Shown here piece after piece: positions 34,088 to 42,865 of a DNA stretch of 62,191 nt (the first letter of the stretch is position 1; every line of letters begins with the position of its first letter). Both the position numbers and the translations under genes were made by a program. The DNA is from Mycobacterium sp. AZCC_0083 (GTDB lineage: Bacteria; Actinomycetota; Actinomycetes; Mycobacteriales; Mycobacteriaceae), in NCBI RefSeq assembly GCF_014202335.1, contig NZ_JACHGP010000018.1:1-62191 (forward strand). Direction: 5' to 3'. A model generated the notes under the pieces. It saw only the letters and a program-made list of their open reading frames with translations. It searched no databases and had not been told where the DNA came from.

Positions 34088-35023
34088 GCCGAGGGCGTCG
34101 AGCGCGGCGGCCGCGAGTTCCTGCCCGATCTCGATGACCTCGTCGGCGCGATGGAACTCGAGGCTGCGGCAAGTGGTGCGGGGCACCTCGATGAAGAGAT
34201 CGGGCGGGTAGGCGGCCATGGTGTGCCGCATCAGCGCGGCCTGTGCGATGTCGATCGTGCGGTTCATCACCTCGAAGCTGCCAAGCCGTGGCACGGATAC
34301 GTCGTCATCCTCGGGGACGATGCCGTCGTTGGTGAATCGGTCGAGAACCGATCGCGCCGTTGGCGTGTCGAGCAGTGTCCGTGCCGTGGTGGTGTCGAGC
34401 AATGCCGTTGTGCTGCGCCACATCCGGTTGAGCAGGTCGACCGTCGGACTCGGCTCCGGAGTGGTGTCGGGACGGGTGGGGTCGCCGCCGCTGAGGCCTA
34501 CGGCGATCGTCAGGTCGGCGTTGACCGCTGCGATCGGAGCCATCGGAAGCGGGTCGAGGATGCCGCCGTCGGCGAGCAGGCGGCCGTCGAGCAGGTAGGG
34601 CTTGATCAGTCCCGGTATGGCGATCGAGGCACGAATGGCGTCGTCGACCGGCCCGCGTTGCAGCCAGACCGACTTGCCCGCAATCAAATCCGTCGTCACC
34701 GCGGTATAGGGAATGGGGAGGTCCTCGATTACGACCTCGCCGAGGATCTCGCGGACCGCGTCGAGGATCTTCTCGGCGCGCAACACCCCAGCCGACGTGA
34801 GCGACGGATCGAGCAGTCGCAGCACCGCGCCCTGGGTTAGCGAACTTGCCCAGGTGGCGTACTCGTCGAGCTTGCCTGCGGCTTCCAGACCGCCGACCAG
34901 TGCGCCCATCGACGAACCGGCAATGCCGACGATTTCGTGGCCACGGTCGCGCAATTCGTTGATGACGCCGATGTGTGCGTAGCCGCGGGCGCCGCCGCTA
35001 CCGAGTGACAGGGCGACGCGCAT
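34076..35023 (-). CDS. Patatin-like phospholipase, RssA/NTE type (Rv1063c-like)
   Basis: This encodes about 315 residues. SLGSGGARGYAHIGVINEL holds the oxyanion loop, GIAGSSMGALVGG is the elbow near residue 38, and LADGGILDPLPMAP holds the catalytic Asp near 165. It is a serine lipase of the NTE/RssA branch. ATG 35023 is chosen over TTG 35029. It overlaps the convergent patatin gene by 12 nt. The C-terminal about 100 residues (DTTTARTLLDTPTARSVLD) have two short similar repeats. The position fits Rv1063c. Confidence 0.87.
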   Translation of the reverse strand: MRVALSLGSGGARGYAHIGVINELRDRGHEIVGIAGSSMGALVGGLEAAGKLDEYATWASSLTQGAVLRLLDPSLTSAGVLRAEKILDAVREILGEVVIEDLPIPYTAVTTDLIAGKSVWLQRGPVDDAIRASIAIPGLIKPYLLDGRLLADGGILDPLPMAPIAAVNADLTIAVGLSGGDPTRPDTTPEPSPTVDLLNRMWRSTTALLDTTTARTLLDTPTARSVLDRFTNDGIVPEDDDVSVPRLGSFEVMNRTIDIAQAALMRHTMAAYPPDLFIEVPRTTCRSLEFHRADEVIEIGQELAAAALDALGSSR

Positions 35024-35047
35024 GGCCAATAGTCTGCCCTCCGGCCG

Positions 35048-35821
35048 TCAGTTCGCCTTCATCAGTCGCTGTGATATCGACGGCATCACCTGTCGCGGCA
35101 CGAACCGGGTGGAGAACGTGAGGACGGAGTTGGCCAGGCCGGAAACGACCGTGGGACTTGACTTGTCGAGGGCCTTGAGCGCGGTGTCGACGACCTGTTT
35201 CGAGGTCTGGCGCCCGCGGGTCAGGAACTCCTCCCCGGTGCGCGCGAAGAACTCGGTCTCGGTGGCGCCGGGGCATAGGGTCAGCACGCGCACCCCCGTG
35301 CCCTTCGTCTCCTGCCACAGCCCCTCGGTGAACGACAGCACGAACGCCTTCGTGGCGCCGTACACCGACATGCTCGGCGTCGGTTGAAACGCCGCCGTGG
35401 AGGCCACGTTGATGATCACGCCGTGGCGCGCCCGGACCATCGCCGGGAGGAAGCGAGCCGTGAGATCGACGAGAGTTCCGCAGTTCAACTGGATTTGCGC
35501 GGCGTTGCTTTCGGGATCCTGATCGACGAAGTCGCCGTGCAGGCCGACGCCTGCGTTGTTGATGAGGACGTCGATGCGACGATCGCCCACCTGCTCGGCG
35601 AGCTTCGCGCCCGAACCGGGCAGCGCCAGGTCCGCCGCGATGACGTCGACCTCGATGTCGGGATGGCGCGCCAGCAGTGTGGTGCGCAGCTCCTCGAGCT
35701 TGTCGAGGCGACGGGCGACCAGCACCAGGTTCGCGCGGCGCTGCGCAAGCTGATGGGCGAACTCCTCGCCGATCCCGCCGCTCGAGCCCGTGATCAGCAC
35801 GGTGTCATTGGTCAGGTCCAT
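35048..35821 (-). CDS. SDR family oxidoreductase
   Basis: This encodes 257 residues with a complete classical SDR active site: TVLITGSSGGIGEEFAHQLAQ, NNAGVG, INVASTAAF with the catalytic Ser, and YGATK for YxxxK near residue 152. Later, LTLCPGATETEFFARTG is the typical post-catalytic loop. The cytoplasmic reaction is NAD(P)-dependent reduction or oxidation of a carbonyl/alcohol; the substrate is unknown. It lies 24 bp upstream of the patatin on the same strand, so they may be co-transcribed. ATG 35821 is the start. Confidence 0.9.
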   Translation of the reverse strand: MDLTNDTVLITGSSGGIGEEFAHQLAQRRANLVLVARRLDKLEELRTTLLARHPDIEVDVIAADLALPGSGAKLAEQVGDRRIDVLINNAGVGLHGDFVDQDPESNAAQIQLNCGTLVDLTARFLPAMVRARHGVIINVASTAAFQPTPSMSVYGATKAFVLSFTEGLWQETKGTGVRVLTLCPGATETEFFARTGEEFLTRGRQTSKQVVDTALKALDKSSPTVVSGLANSVLTFSTRFVPRQVMPSISQRLMKAN

Positions 35822-35896
35822 CGTCGTCTCCCCGCATCGTCGGTTTGGCCCCATCATGCGCGTTAGATATGCGCGGAAAGCGGCAATGTGAGGTAG

Positions 35897-36262
35897 ATGA
35901 TCGGAACACTTCGCTCGGTGGTGATCGACTGCAGGGACCCGCGCCGATTGGCCGACTTCTACGCCGGGCTGCTCGGCGGCGTGCCGGAGGCCGACGACGA
36001 CACCTGGGTGGTGCTCAACGAGCCGTCGGGCAGGAGGTTGGCGTTCCAGTACAGCCCGCAACACGAAGCGCCGCTGTTTCCCGACCCTCGCGGATCGCAG
36101 CAGTTCCACTTGGACATCGCGGTATCCGGCATCGACGATGCCGAGCAAGAGGTGTTGGCGCTAGGGGCGACGCGGGTGACCGATGCGGTCGGCGAGGACC
36201 ACTTCCGGGTCTATCGCGACCCGGCGGGACACACGTTCTGTCTGGTCTGGGGCGTGGGCTAG
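35897..36262 (+). CDS. VOC (glyoxalase/bleomycin-resistance) family protein
   Basis: This encodes 121 residues. The VOC repeats begin LRSVVIDCRDPRRLADFYAGLLG, QQFHLDIAVSGID and end RVYRDPAGHTFCLVW, with a metal-type His in each half. Members are isomerases, dioxygenases or resistance proteins; the exact activity cannot be told. It is divergent from the SDR gene by 75 bp and overlaps the following convergent membrane gene by 4 nt. Confidence 0.85.
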   Translation: MIGTLRSVVIDCRDPRRLADFYAGLLGGVPEADDDTWVVLNEPSGRRLAFQYSPQHEAPLFPDPRGSQQFHLDIAVSGIDDAEQEVLALGATRVTDAVGEDHFRVYRDPAGHTFCLVWGVG

Positions 36263-36483
36263 CAGCCGACGCGGCAGAAGAACGCGGCCGAGAGCAGGCC
36301 GATGATCAGCGCGATCTGCGGCTGCCCGCTCGATGCGGCGACGACGATGCCGGTGATCGAGGCGATCGCGATGAGGAGAAGAACGAAGCCGAGCAACACT
36401 TTCGTGCCGTTGATCGATCCGTGGGCGGCGCGAGGAAGTGAGTTCTGGCGCTGGCCGACAGGGACATTCTTAGATCCGACCAT
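36259..36483 (-). CDS. Small two-helix membrane protein
   Basis: This encodes 74 residues with a polar head (about 25 residues) and two hydrophobic segments: KVLLGFVLLLIAIASITGIVV and IALIIGLLSAAFFC. The tail ends CRVGC. It is likely an integral membrane protein of unknown role. ATG 36483 has a good ribosome site on the minus strand (AAGGAG). It overlaps the VOC gene end by 4 nt. Confidence 0.65.
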   Translation of the reverse strand: MVGSKNVPVGQRQNSLPRAAHGSINGTKVLLGFVLLLIAIASITGIVVAASSGQPQIALIIGLLSAAFFCRVGC

Positions 36484-36671
36484 CGACAGTCTCCTTCAAG
36501 TGATGAGGAGCACATTGTACCCATTTATGTGATGGGCACCACTACATGTAGTCGAGCTAAATGCCTGCGTGTCGGGGGTTTCCGGGGGTGCGAGCCGCGG
36601 CTGACGAGGCCCCGCTGGACCGGCATTCCAGCCGTCGTGATTTAAAGGCGGCGATCAGCCGCGGCGGGCAC

Positions 36672-37118
36672 TCAGCTGCAGAGGTCGTCGGCGGCGGCTT
36701 CGGCCGCGACGATGACCGCCGCTTGGCGGTTCGGCGAGAGCTGCGACCACGGCATGTTGAAGGTGGCAGGACTTGGCGCGTCCGACGACTGCACGCTGGC
36801 CAGGTACGGCTCGAACTGTGCCTTCTGGTCACCGCCCTGCTCCGTCATCCACACCTTCGCGGCGTGACAGGCCTGGAAGTACTCTTCTTCGGTCGATTCG
36901 GCGGGCGCCCCGACAGCGGTGGTGACGCCGTTGGGGGAGACGCCGACGGCCCCCGGCAATGCGGTGTGGGTCTGATTCGTGGTGACCGTCGTTGGTGCCG
37001 CGGAGGTCGATGCCGACGGCGACGACTTGCCGCCGTCCGACCCCGACGAGCAGCCGGCGAGGACGGCGGAAAGGACCGCCGTCGCGGCAGTCACGACGAC
37101 GATCGGGTAGCTGCGCAT
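36672..37118 (-). CDS. lpqV: Lipoprotein LpqV
   Basis: This encodes 148 residues. The signal peptide ends in the lipobox VLAGC, with Cys at residue 23, so the protein is lipidated and anchored outside the membrane. A Ser/Thr-rich stretch (SPSASTSAAPTTVTTNQTHT) precedes a C-terminal domain with CHAAKVWM and DDLC that may form a disulfide. Position beside two patatins, between Rv1063c-like and Rv1065-like genes, agrees with LpqV (Rv1064c). Function is unknown. Confidence 0.82.
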   Translation of the reverse strand: MRSYPIVVVTAATAVLSAVLAGCSSGSDGGKSSPSASTSAAPTTVTTNQTHTALPGAVGVSPNGVTTAVGAPAESTEEEYFQACHAAKVWMTEQGGDQKAQFEPYLASVQSSDAPSPATFNMPWSQLSPNRQAAVIVAAEAAADDLCS

Positions 37119-37146
37119 GCCGTCAATCTATGCAAGACTCGCCAGC

Positions 37147-37188
37147 GTGATCGAGAGGACCATCTGCCAGGAGTGTTGTTGGGCTTGA
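37147..37188 (+). CDS. Cysteine-rich leader peptide (uORF) upstream of cysteine dioxygenase-like gene
   Basis: GTG at 37147 opens a 13-codon frame reading VIERTICQECCWA, with three cysteines including a CC pair, ending in TGA 43 bp before the next ATG. There is no ribosome site, so a leaderless message is likely. GAGAGGA (37153-37159) can pair with TCCTCTC (37207-37213), just before the TCTGGAG ribosome site. Cysteine-rich leader peptides that sense cysteine by ribosome stalling are known in mycobacteria near sulfur genes. The gene below is for cysteine catabolism. This is inferred; no expression evidence exists. Confidence 0.55.
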   Translation: MIERTICQECCWA

Positions 37189-37231
37189 TGCCCGACTCCC
37201 TGTCCATCCTCTCTCTGGAGCTCGTGTCGCC

Positions 37232-37756
37232 ATGTCACTCGCATCCCCGTCCATCGTCGCTCCGACCCGCCTGCGGTTGCCGGACCTCTTGCACACCACC
37301 GACACTGCCGCCGACGACGTGCTGTCCGGTCGCTACGACCACCTGCTGCCAGCCGGCGGCGTGCCCATCGACGAGCGGTGGTTCACCCGGCTCCACGGCG
37401 ACGACGAACTCGACGTCTGGCTGATCAGCTGGGTGCCGGACAAGTCCACCGAACTGCACGACCACGGCGGGTCGTTGGGAGCGCTCACCGTGGTGTCCGG
37501 GGCGCTGGCCGAGACCCGGTGGGACGCCGACCGCCTGCGGCGCCGACGGTTGACTGCGGGCGACCAGGCCGGTTTCCCGCTTGGCTGGGTGCACGACGTG
37601 GTGTGGTCGCCGGAGCCGACGCACGTCGCAGGGCCCACCCTGAGCGTGCACGCCTACTCGCCGCCGCTGACCGCGATGTCGTATTACGAAGTGACCGAAC
37701 GGAACACGCTGCGTCGCGACCGCACCGAGCTGACAGACAAACCGGAAGGCGACTAG
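37232..37756 (+). CDS. Cysteine dioxygenase-like cupin protein (Rv1065-like)
   Basis: This encodes 174 residues of the cupin fold. The metal-binding motif reads TELHDHGGSLGALTVVSGALAE near residue 72, and VHDVVWS near 122 supplies the third His. The family (cysteine dioxygenase type I) oxidises cysteine thiol to sulfinate using iron and oxygen. Its stop shares a base with the start of the rhodanese gene (TAGTG), so the two sulfur genes are coupled. A cysteine-rich uORF precedes it. Confidence 0.82.
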   Translation: MSLASPSIVAPTRLRLPDLLHTTDTAADDVLSGRYDHLLPAGGVPIDERWFTRLHGDDELDVWLISWVPDKSTELHDHGGSLGALTVVSGALAETRWDADRLRRRRLTAGDQAGFPLGWVHDVVWSPEPTHVAGPTLSVHAYSPPLTAMSYYEVTERNTLRRDRTELTDKPEGD

Positions 37757-38151
37757 TGGCGAGCCGCCCGCTGAGCCGTATTGACGCCGTGCTGGAGGCC
37801 GCGCGGGCCAAGTTGACGCGGATCGAGGCGCGCGACGTGCCTGGTGCACTGGAGCGCGGCGCGCTGCTCGTCGACATCCGGCCCGCGGCGCAACGGGCGC
37901 AGGAAGGTGATGTCGCGGCTGCGCTGGTCATCGAACGCAACGTGCTCGAGTGGCGCCTCGACCCCACCAGCGACGCCCGACTGCCCGAGGCGGTCGGCGA
38001 CGACGTCGAGTGGATCGTGCTGTGCTCCGAGGGCTACACGTCGAGCCTTGCCGCGGCCTCGCTCGTCGACCTGGGCCTGCACTCGGCCACCGACGTGATC
38101 GGTGGCTACCAGGCCCTGAAGGCCGTCGGCGTCCTGGCTGCGCTGAATTAG
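37756..38151 (+). CDS. Rhodanese-like sulfurtransferase (Rv1066-like)
   Basis: This encodes 131 residues with the single rhodanese domain: GALLVDIRPAAQRAQEGDV, ALVIERNVLEWRLDP and the active-site loop VLCSEGYTSSLAA with Cys near residue 92. It moves sulfane sulfur between thiosulfate or persulfide and acceptors. The TAGTG coupling to the cysteine dioxygenase-like gene suggests joint sulfur handling. It ends 3 nt into the convergent Abhydrolase_9 gene. Confidence 0.88.
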   Translation: MASRPLSRIDAVLEAARAKLTRIEARDVPGALERGALLVDIRPAAQRAQEGDVAAALVIERNVLEWRLDPTSDARLPEAVGDDVEWIVLCSEGYTSSLAAASLVDLGLHSATDVIGGYQALKAVGVLAALN

Positions 38152-39875
38152 CTGTTCTCGTCCGAGCGCAGCAGCAAGCGCAGCTTGTCCGTCTTGGCGG
38201 GCGTCCACCCCGGCGGCTGCAGGATCGCAGCCCAGGCATTGGCCACGTCGCGCACGTAGACGTGGCCGTGCCCGTCCGGTACGTCGACCGCCACCGCCAT
38301 ATCGGCAGACACCTGCAGGAACGTCACGATGGGAATCCACTCCGTCCGCGGCGACACGTCGTAGCCGCGGGGCTCGCGCAGCCAGTCCGGCTTGGTGAAC
38401 AGCAGGTCCGGATTCCACCACGCGATGGGGTCGGAGGCGTGCTGCAGGTAGACGACCCGCGGCTGGCCCCACGGATCGGCGGGCCTGTCGAGGTTCGCGG
38501 CCTTCGCCGCGAAGCGCACGTTCTCGCCCTTGTCGTAGATGGGCAGCCACTCCGGGGAGCCCTCGTCGCGGTTGCGGGTCAGATCCGTCCAGATGGTGTT
38601 CTGGAACGTCGGGCCGGAGAACAGTGCGCCGTCAGTGCGTGCGATGAGGTTGTTCAGGGACAGGAAGGGCGCCTCACCGCCGAACGAGCCCAGGCTCTCG
38701 CCGAACACCACCAGCTTGGGGCGGGTGTTCTCGGGCATCTCGCGCACCAACGCGTCGACCGCCTCGAAAAGCGCCTGACCGGCCTGGCGGGCGTTCTCCT
38801 TGTCGACCAGGAACGACAGCCAACTGGGCAGGAACGAGTACTGCATCGACACGATCGCGGTGTTGCCGTTGTACATGTACTCCAGTGCGGACGCCTCGGC
38901 CTCGTTGATCCAGCCGGTGCCCGTCGTGGTGGCCACCGCGACGACCGCGCGGTTCAGTCCGCCGGTGCGCTGAAGCTCCCTGGCGGCCAACTCTGCGGTG
39001 GCCTTGATGCCGTTGGCGGAGTTCAGGCCTGCGTAGGTGCGGATCGGTTCGATTGCCTTGGGGCCGTTGAATTTCGTCAGCTCGTCGACGGTCGGACCAT
39101 TTGCCATGAAGACCCGGCCCTGGTGGCCCAGCGACGACCAGGTGACCAGCGACTGTGGCCCGCCCGACCGCAGCGACGAGGTCGGCGCGGCGATGTCGGG
39201 ATCCTCCTCATCGTTCACCGATGCGAAGGTGCTGTTGAGGGTGCTCATCGCGAAGCGAACCACGATGCCGTTCAGCAGCGCGATGGCCACGACCAGGAGG
39301 AGGGCGACGACCACGATCGCCGAAACCCTGGGTGGTGCAACGCGTTCCAGCTGTCGAACCAGATAGCGCACCAGTTTGCCGACCAGCTGACCGAGCTCGA
39401 CGAAGGCGAACAGGACGACGATCGACAGGACGCCGGTCAGCGGGTGATCCCAGAAGGCCAACCGAGGTACGCCCATGAAGTCGCGGATCTCGTCCTGCCA
39501 TACGTGAAACCAGACGATGGCGAGAACCTGGCCGATGATGCCGACCACGAGCAGCCCCAACCAGGCACGTCGTGGCGCAGGCGGGCTGGTTTCCTTGGAA
39601 CGCATGAAGCGGACCAGCCAGACGCCGAATACGCCGAGGCCGTAACCGATTGCGCCGGCAGCGCCGCTCACGAGGCCTTGGAACAGCGGGCCGCGCGGCA
39701 GCAGCGACGGCGTCATCGAGAACCAGATGAACACCAGCCCGACGGCGGTACCGAAGAACGTGTAGTGGCGAAGCCACCAGTCTTGCTTCACCGGTGCCGG
39801 AGTCGGTTTCGGTTCGGTCGGCTCTTCCGGTTCGGCCGCAGGCGGATCGTCGGCCTTGGCGTCCGTGTCTGTCAC
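38148..39875 (-). CDS. Membrane alpha/beta hydrolase (Abhydrolase_9, Rv1069c-like)
   Basis: This encodes 575 residues. The N-terminal half is a membrane domain of about five helices (FFGTAVGLVFIWFSM, LGVFGVWLVRF, GLLVVGIIGQVLAI, VLSIVVLFAFVELG, IVVVALLLVVAIALL). The C-terminal half is a hydrolase with GESLGSFGGEAPF as the nucleophile elbow near residue 390 and DGHGHVYVRDVANAW near the end, as in the Abhydrolase_9 family. GTG 39875 starts it. The active site probably faces outside. The substrate is not known. Confidence 0.87.
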   Translation of the reverse strand: MTDTDAKADDPPAAEPEEPTEPKPTPAPVKQDWWLRHYTFFGTAVGLVFIWFSMTPSLLPRGPLFQGLVSGAAGAIGYGLGVFGVWLVRFMRSKETSPPAPRRAWLGLLVVGIIGQVLAIVWFHVWQDEIRDFMGVPRLAFWDHPLTGVLSIVVLFAFVELGQLVGKLVRYLVRQLERVAPPRVSAIVVVALLLVVAIALLNGIVVRFAMSTLNSTFASVNDEEDPDIAAPTSSLRSGGPQSLVTWSSLGHQGRVFMANGPTVDELTKFNGPKAIEPIRTYAGLNSANGIKATAELAARELQRTGGLNRAVVAVATTTGTGWINEAEASALEYMYNGNTAIVSMQYSFLPSWLSFLVDKENARQAGQALFEAVDALVREMPENTRPKLVVFGESLGSFGGEAPFLSLNNLIARTDGALFSGPTFQNTIWTDLTRNRDEGSPEWLPIYDKGENVRFAAKAANLDRPADPWGQPRVVYLQHASDPIAWWNPDLLFTKPDWLREPRGYDVSPRTEWIPIVTFLQVSADMAVAVDVPDGHGHVYVRDVANAWAAILQPPGWTPAKTDKLRLLLRSDENS

Positions 39876-39884
39876 GAACGCACT

Positions 39885-40658
39885 TTATCGGTGTGTGAAG
39901 TTCGGCGGGCGCTTCTCGGTGAACGCGGCCATGCCCTCGGTCTGGTCATCGGTGGCGAAGGCGGAGTGGAAGAGTCGACGCTCGTAGAGCAGGCCCTCGG
40001 CGAGGGTCGACTCGAAGGCGCGGTTGACGGCCTCCTTCGCCATCCGGGATGCCGACAGCGACATGCCCGCGATGGTGGCGGCGACGGCGTTCGCCTCGCT
40101 GAGCAGAGTGTCGGCGGGCACGACCCGCGACACCAGGCCGCTGCGGTCGGCCTCGTCGGCGTCGATGGTGCGCCCGGTCAGGATCAGGTCCATCGCCTTG
40201 GCCTTGCCGATGGCGCGCGTGAGCCGCTGCGATCCGCCCATGCCTGGCAGCACACCGAGTTTGATCTCGGGCTGGCCGAACTTGGCGGTATCGGCGGCGA
40301 TCAGGAGGTCGCACATCATCGCGAGCTCACATCCGCCGCCGAGCGCATAACCGGCGACGGCGGCGATGGTGGGGGTGCGGGTGGCGGCGAACTTCGACCA
40401 CGGCTCGAAGAAGTTCGCGGCGAACACGTCGCCGAACGACAGGTCGGCCATCTCCTTGATGTCCGCGCCCGCGGCGAACGCCTTCTCGTTACCCGTGATG
40501 ATGATGGCGCCGATGCCTGCGTCGGCATCGAATTCTGCCGCCGCCGTGGTGACTTCGGCCATCACCTTACTGTTGAGCGCGTTGAGCGCCTTGGGCCGGT
40601 TCAACGTGATGGTGCCGACGCGGTCCTCGCGGGTCACCAGGATGGTCTCGTAACTCAT
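39885..40658 (-). CDS. echA8: Enoyl-CoA hydratase EchA8
   Basis: This encodes 257 residues of the crotonase family. ALNALNSKVMAEV at residues 25-37, IITGNEKAFAAGADIKEM with the oxyanion region near 65, and YALGGGCELAMMCDLLIAAD and EIKLGVLPGMGGSQRLTRAIG with the two acidic residues Glu about 108 and Glu about 128 are all present. It adds water across 2-enoyl-CoA in beta-oxidation. It precedes echA9 in the same orientation on the minus strand, with a 7-bp gap, so the two are an operon. Position matches Rv1070c. Confidence 0.93.
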   Translation of the reverse strand: MSYETILVTREDRVGTITLNRPKALNALNSKVMAEVTTAAAEFDADAGIGAIIITGNEKAFAAGADIKEMADLSFGDVFAANFFEPWSKFAATRTPTIAAVAGYALGGGCELAMMCDLLIAADTAKFGQPEIKLGVLPGMGGSQRLTRAIGKAKAMDLILTGRTIDADEADRSGLVSRVVPADTLLSEANAVAATIAGMSLSASRMAKEAVNRAFESTLAEGLLYERRLFHSAFATDDQTEGMAAFTEKRPPNFTHR

Positions 40659-40665
40659 GGTTCTC

Positions 40666-41703
40666 CTAGAACGTCAGGTCGGGATCGGCCGGTTTGAAGT
40701 ATGCCTCGACGTCGGCCGTAGAGACTTGGGCCAACGACGACGGTGACCATTTCGGATTGCGGTCCTTGTCGATGACCTGGGCGCGGATGCCCTCGACGAG
40801 GTCGTGTGAGAGCAATGCTGCGGTCTGCGTCCGGAACTCCTGGCGCAGAACGTCTTCCAGTGTGTCGAGCGTGGCCGCGCGGCGGATCGCTTTGAGTGCG
40901 ACGGATGCCGCGGTGGGGGAGCGGGAAGCGATCAGGTTGGCCGCGTCGGTGGCAGGCCCGGCGTCGTGACCGCGCAGTGCGGCGACGATGTCGGCCAGCG
41001 TCTCGCCCGAGTAGCAGTGATCGATCCAGTTCTGTTGGGCAAGTAGTGAACTCGGAGGTGGCTCGATGGCATGGGCGGCGAGGGCGGCGTCGATGCCACC
41101 ATCGATGATCGCCTTCTTGAACTCACCGAGCACGTCGTGGGGCACGTAATGGTCGGCGAAGCCCAACGCGATGGCGTCGGCACCGTTGAATGGAGCGCCC
41201 GTCAACGCGGCATGTAAGCCGAGGCGACCAGGCGCCCGCGAGAGGATGAACGAGCCGCCCACGTCGGGAATGAGACCGATGCCCACCTCCGGCATGGCCA
41301 TCTTCGTGCTGTCGGTGACGACCCGGACGCTTGCGTGGGCGCTGACACCGACGCCACCGCCCATCACGATGCCGTCCATCACTGCCACGTAGGGCTTGGA
41401 GTACCTGGCGATGTGCGCGTTGAGCACGTACTCGTCGTGCCAGAACGTCCGCGCCTCGACGCCATCGCCGCGGGCGCTGTTGTAGACGTCGACGATGTCG
41501 CCGCCTGCGCACAACCCACGCTCGCCTGCGCCCGTCAGCAGCACGGTGTGAACGGAACCGTCGTTCTCCCAGTCCGTCAGCGTGCTGTCGAGGACGGTCA
41601 CCATGCCGTGGGTGAGCGAATTGATGGCCCTTGGCCGGTTCAGCGTCAAGATGCCGACGCCGTTGTCGACGCTTACTAGGATGTCCTCGTTTTCTTCGGC
41701 CAC
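40666..41703 (-). CDS. echA9: 3-hydroxyisobutyryl-CoA hydrolase-like EchA9
   Basis: This encodes 345 residues, longer than simple hydratases. GERGLCAGGDIVDVYNSAR, DGIVMGGGVGVSAHASVRVV, AMPEVGIGLIPDVGGSFILSR and a C-terminal KDRNPKWSPSSLAQVS match 3-hydroxyisobutyryl-CoA hydrolases of valine degradation; the final NPKW segment is the family mark. It is upstream of echA8, and both likely come from one promoter before 41703. Its GTG start lies 164 bp from the divergent Bax-inhibitor-like gene. Confidence 0.9.
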   Translation of the reverse strand: MAEENEDILVSVDNGVGILTLNRPRAINSLTHGMVTVLDSTLTDWENDGSVHTVLLTGAGERGLCAGGDIVDVYNSARGDGVEARTFWHDEYVLNAHIARYSKPYVAVMDGIVMGGGVGVSAHASVRVVTDSTKMAMPEVGIGLIPDVGGSFILSRAPGRLGLHAALTGAPFNGADAIALGFADHYVPHDVLGEFKKAIIDGGIDAALAAHAIEPPPSSLLAQQNWIDHCYSGETLADIVAALRGHDAGPATDAANLIASRSPTAASVALKAIRRAATLDTLEDVLRQEFRTQTAALLSHDLVEGIRAQVIDKDRNPKWSPSSLAQVSTADVEAYFKPADPDLTF

Positions 41704-41867
41704 GGCTAAGCAATCTAGAGCGTCGGCCTGGCCCGACGCGCGACGGGTAGCGTCTTGCTGAGAAAGCTCACAGATTCAGTGTCGACGGCGGGAACCTTGT
41801 CTGACACGCTGATCGTTGTTGGAGTATTCGCCAGCAGGCGAAGCACAGCACAGGAGAGGATCCGACG

Positions 41868-42728
41868 GTGCGCGAGAGCAGCAACCCGGTATTCCGGTCC
41901 CTGCCCAAGGGGCAGCAGGGCGGATACGCGCAGTTTGGTACCGGAGCCGCTGGCTACGGTGCCCAGCAGGTACGTGACGCAGAGCCATACGCGACGCAGT
42001 ACCCAGATCAACGGCAGACCGGGGTCTCCCGGCCGCTGACCATCGATGACGTCGTCACCAAGACCGGCATCACGCTCGCTGTGCTGTCCGCGGTCGCCGT
42101 CGTCTCCTACTTCCTGGTTGCGCAGAACCTATCGCTGGCCATGCCGTTCGTGCTCGTTGGCGCGCTCGGTGGCCTGGCGCTGGTGCTGATCGCGACCTTC
42201 GGCCGCAAGCAGGACAACCCGGCGATCGTGCTGAGCTACGCCGCGCTCGAGGGTTTGTTCCTCGGCGCGTTCTCGTTCGTCCTTGCCAACGTCTACGTGT
42301 CGGGTGCGAGCGCAGGAACGCTGATCTTCCAGGCGGTGCTTGGCACTCTCGGAGTGTTCTTCGGCATGCTGGTCGTCTACAAGACCGGCGCCATCCGCGT
42401 CACGCCGAAGTTCACCAGGATGCTCGTCGCGGCCATGTTCGGCGTGCTGGTCCTGATGCTCGGCAACCTGGTGCTCGGCATGTTCGGTGTCGGCGGCGGT
42501 GAAGGCATGGGGCTGCGCAGCGGCGGCCCGATCGCGATCATCTTCTCGCTGGTCTGCATTGGCATCGCGGCGTTCAGCTTCCTGCTCGACTTCGACGCAG
42601 CCGATCAGATGATCCGCGCCGGTGCGCCGGAGAAGGCCGCATGGGGCGTCGCCCTCGGCCTGACCGTCACGCTGGTCTGGCTGTACATCGAGATCCTTCA
42701 GCTGCTGAGCTACTTCCAAAGGGATTAG
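41868..42728 (+). CDS. Bax inhibitor-1/YccA family membrane protein (Rv1072-like)
   Basis: This encodes 286 residues. A polar head of about 55 residues (SNPVFRSLPKGQQGGYAQFG) precedes seven hydrophobic helices, ending in EILQLLSYFQRD, which is the C-terminus of this family. The group forms pH-sensitive ion leak or transport proteins in bacteria; its physiological role is unclear. GTG 41868 follows AGGAGAGG. A rho-independent terminator follows the stop. Confidence 0.88.
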   Translation: MRESSNPVFRSLPKGQQGGYAQFGTGAAGYGAQQVRDAEPYATQYPDQRQTGVSRPLTIDDVVTKTGITLAVLSAVAVVSYFLVAQNLSLAMPFVLVGALGGLALVLIATFGRKQDNPAIVLSYAALEGLFLGAFSFVLANVYVSGASAGTLIFQAVLGTLGVFFGMLVVYKTGAIRVTPKFTRMLVAAMFGVLVLMLGNLVLGMFGVGGGEGMGLRSGGPIAIIFSLVCIGIAAFSFLLDFDAADQMIRAGAPEKAAWGVALGLTVTLVWLYIEILQLLSYFQRD

Positions 42729-42744
42729 CAGCTCTCCTAGAGAA

Positions 42745-42774
42745 GGGGCGTCCGCTACTGCGGGCGCCCTTTTT
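42745..42774 (+). terminator. Rho-independent terminator after the Bax-inhibitor-like gene
   Basis: GGGCGTCCGC and GCGGGCGCCC form a 10-bp stem with one G-T pair and a TACT loop, followed by TTTTT. It starts 17 bp after the stop at 42728. Such a clear intrinsic terminator is unusual in mycobacteria. Confidence 0.85.
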
Positions 42775-42813
42775 CGTGTGCTGTGATGGAGCCCGCCGTC
42801 ACCCCCTCCCCGC

Positions 42814-42853
42814 CCGCCGGCGGCGCCCCCCGCCTCCCCGCCGGCGGCGCCCC
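42814..42853. repeat. GC-only 24-bp direct repeat
   Basis: CCGCCGGCGGCGCCCC occurs at 42814 and again at 42838, 24 bp apart, in a C-rich stretch. Each copy holds the palindrome GCCGGC. It lies between a terminator and a long palindrome. Function is unknown. Confidence 0.6.
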
Positions 42854-42865
42854 ATACTCTCCCTG

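Noticed and set aside
37950..40697. A very long open frame on the plus strand (about 900 codons) opposite the Abhydrolase_9, echA8 and rhodanese genes
   Set aside because: It is a GC-driven shadow: the translated product is low in family character and the opposite-strand genes have intact motifs.
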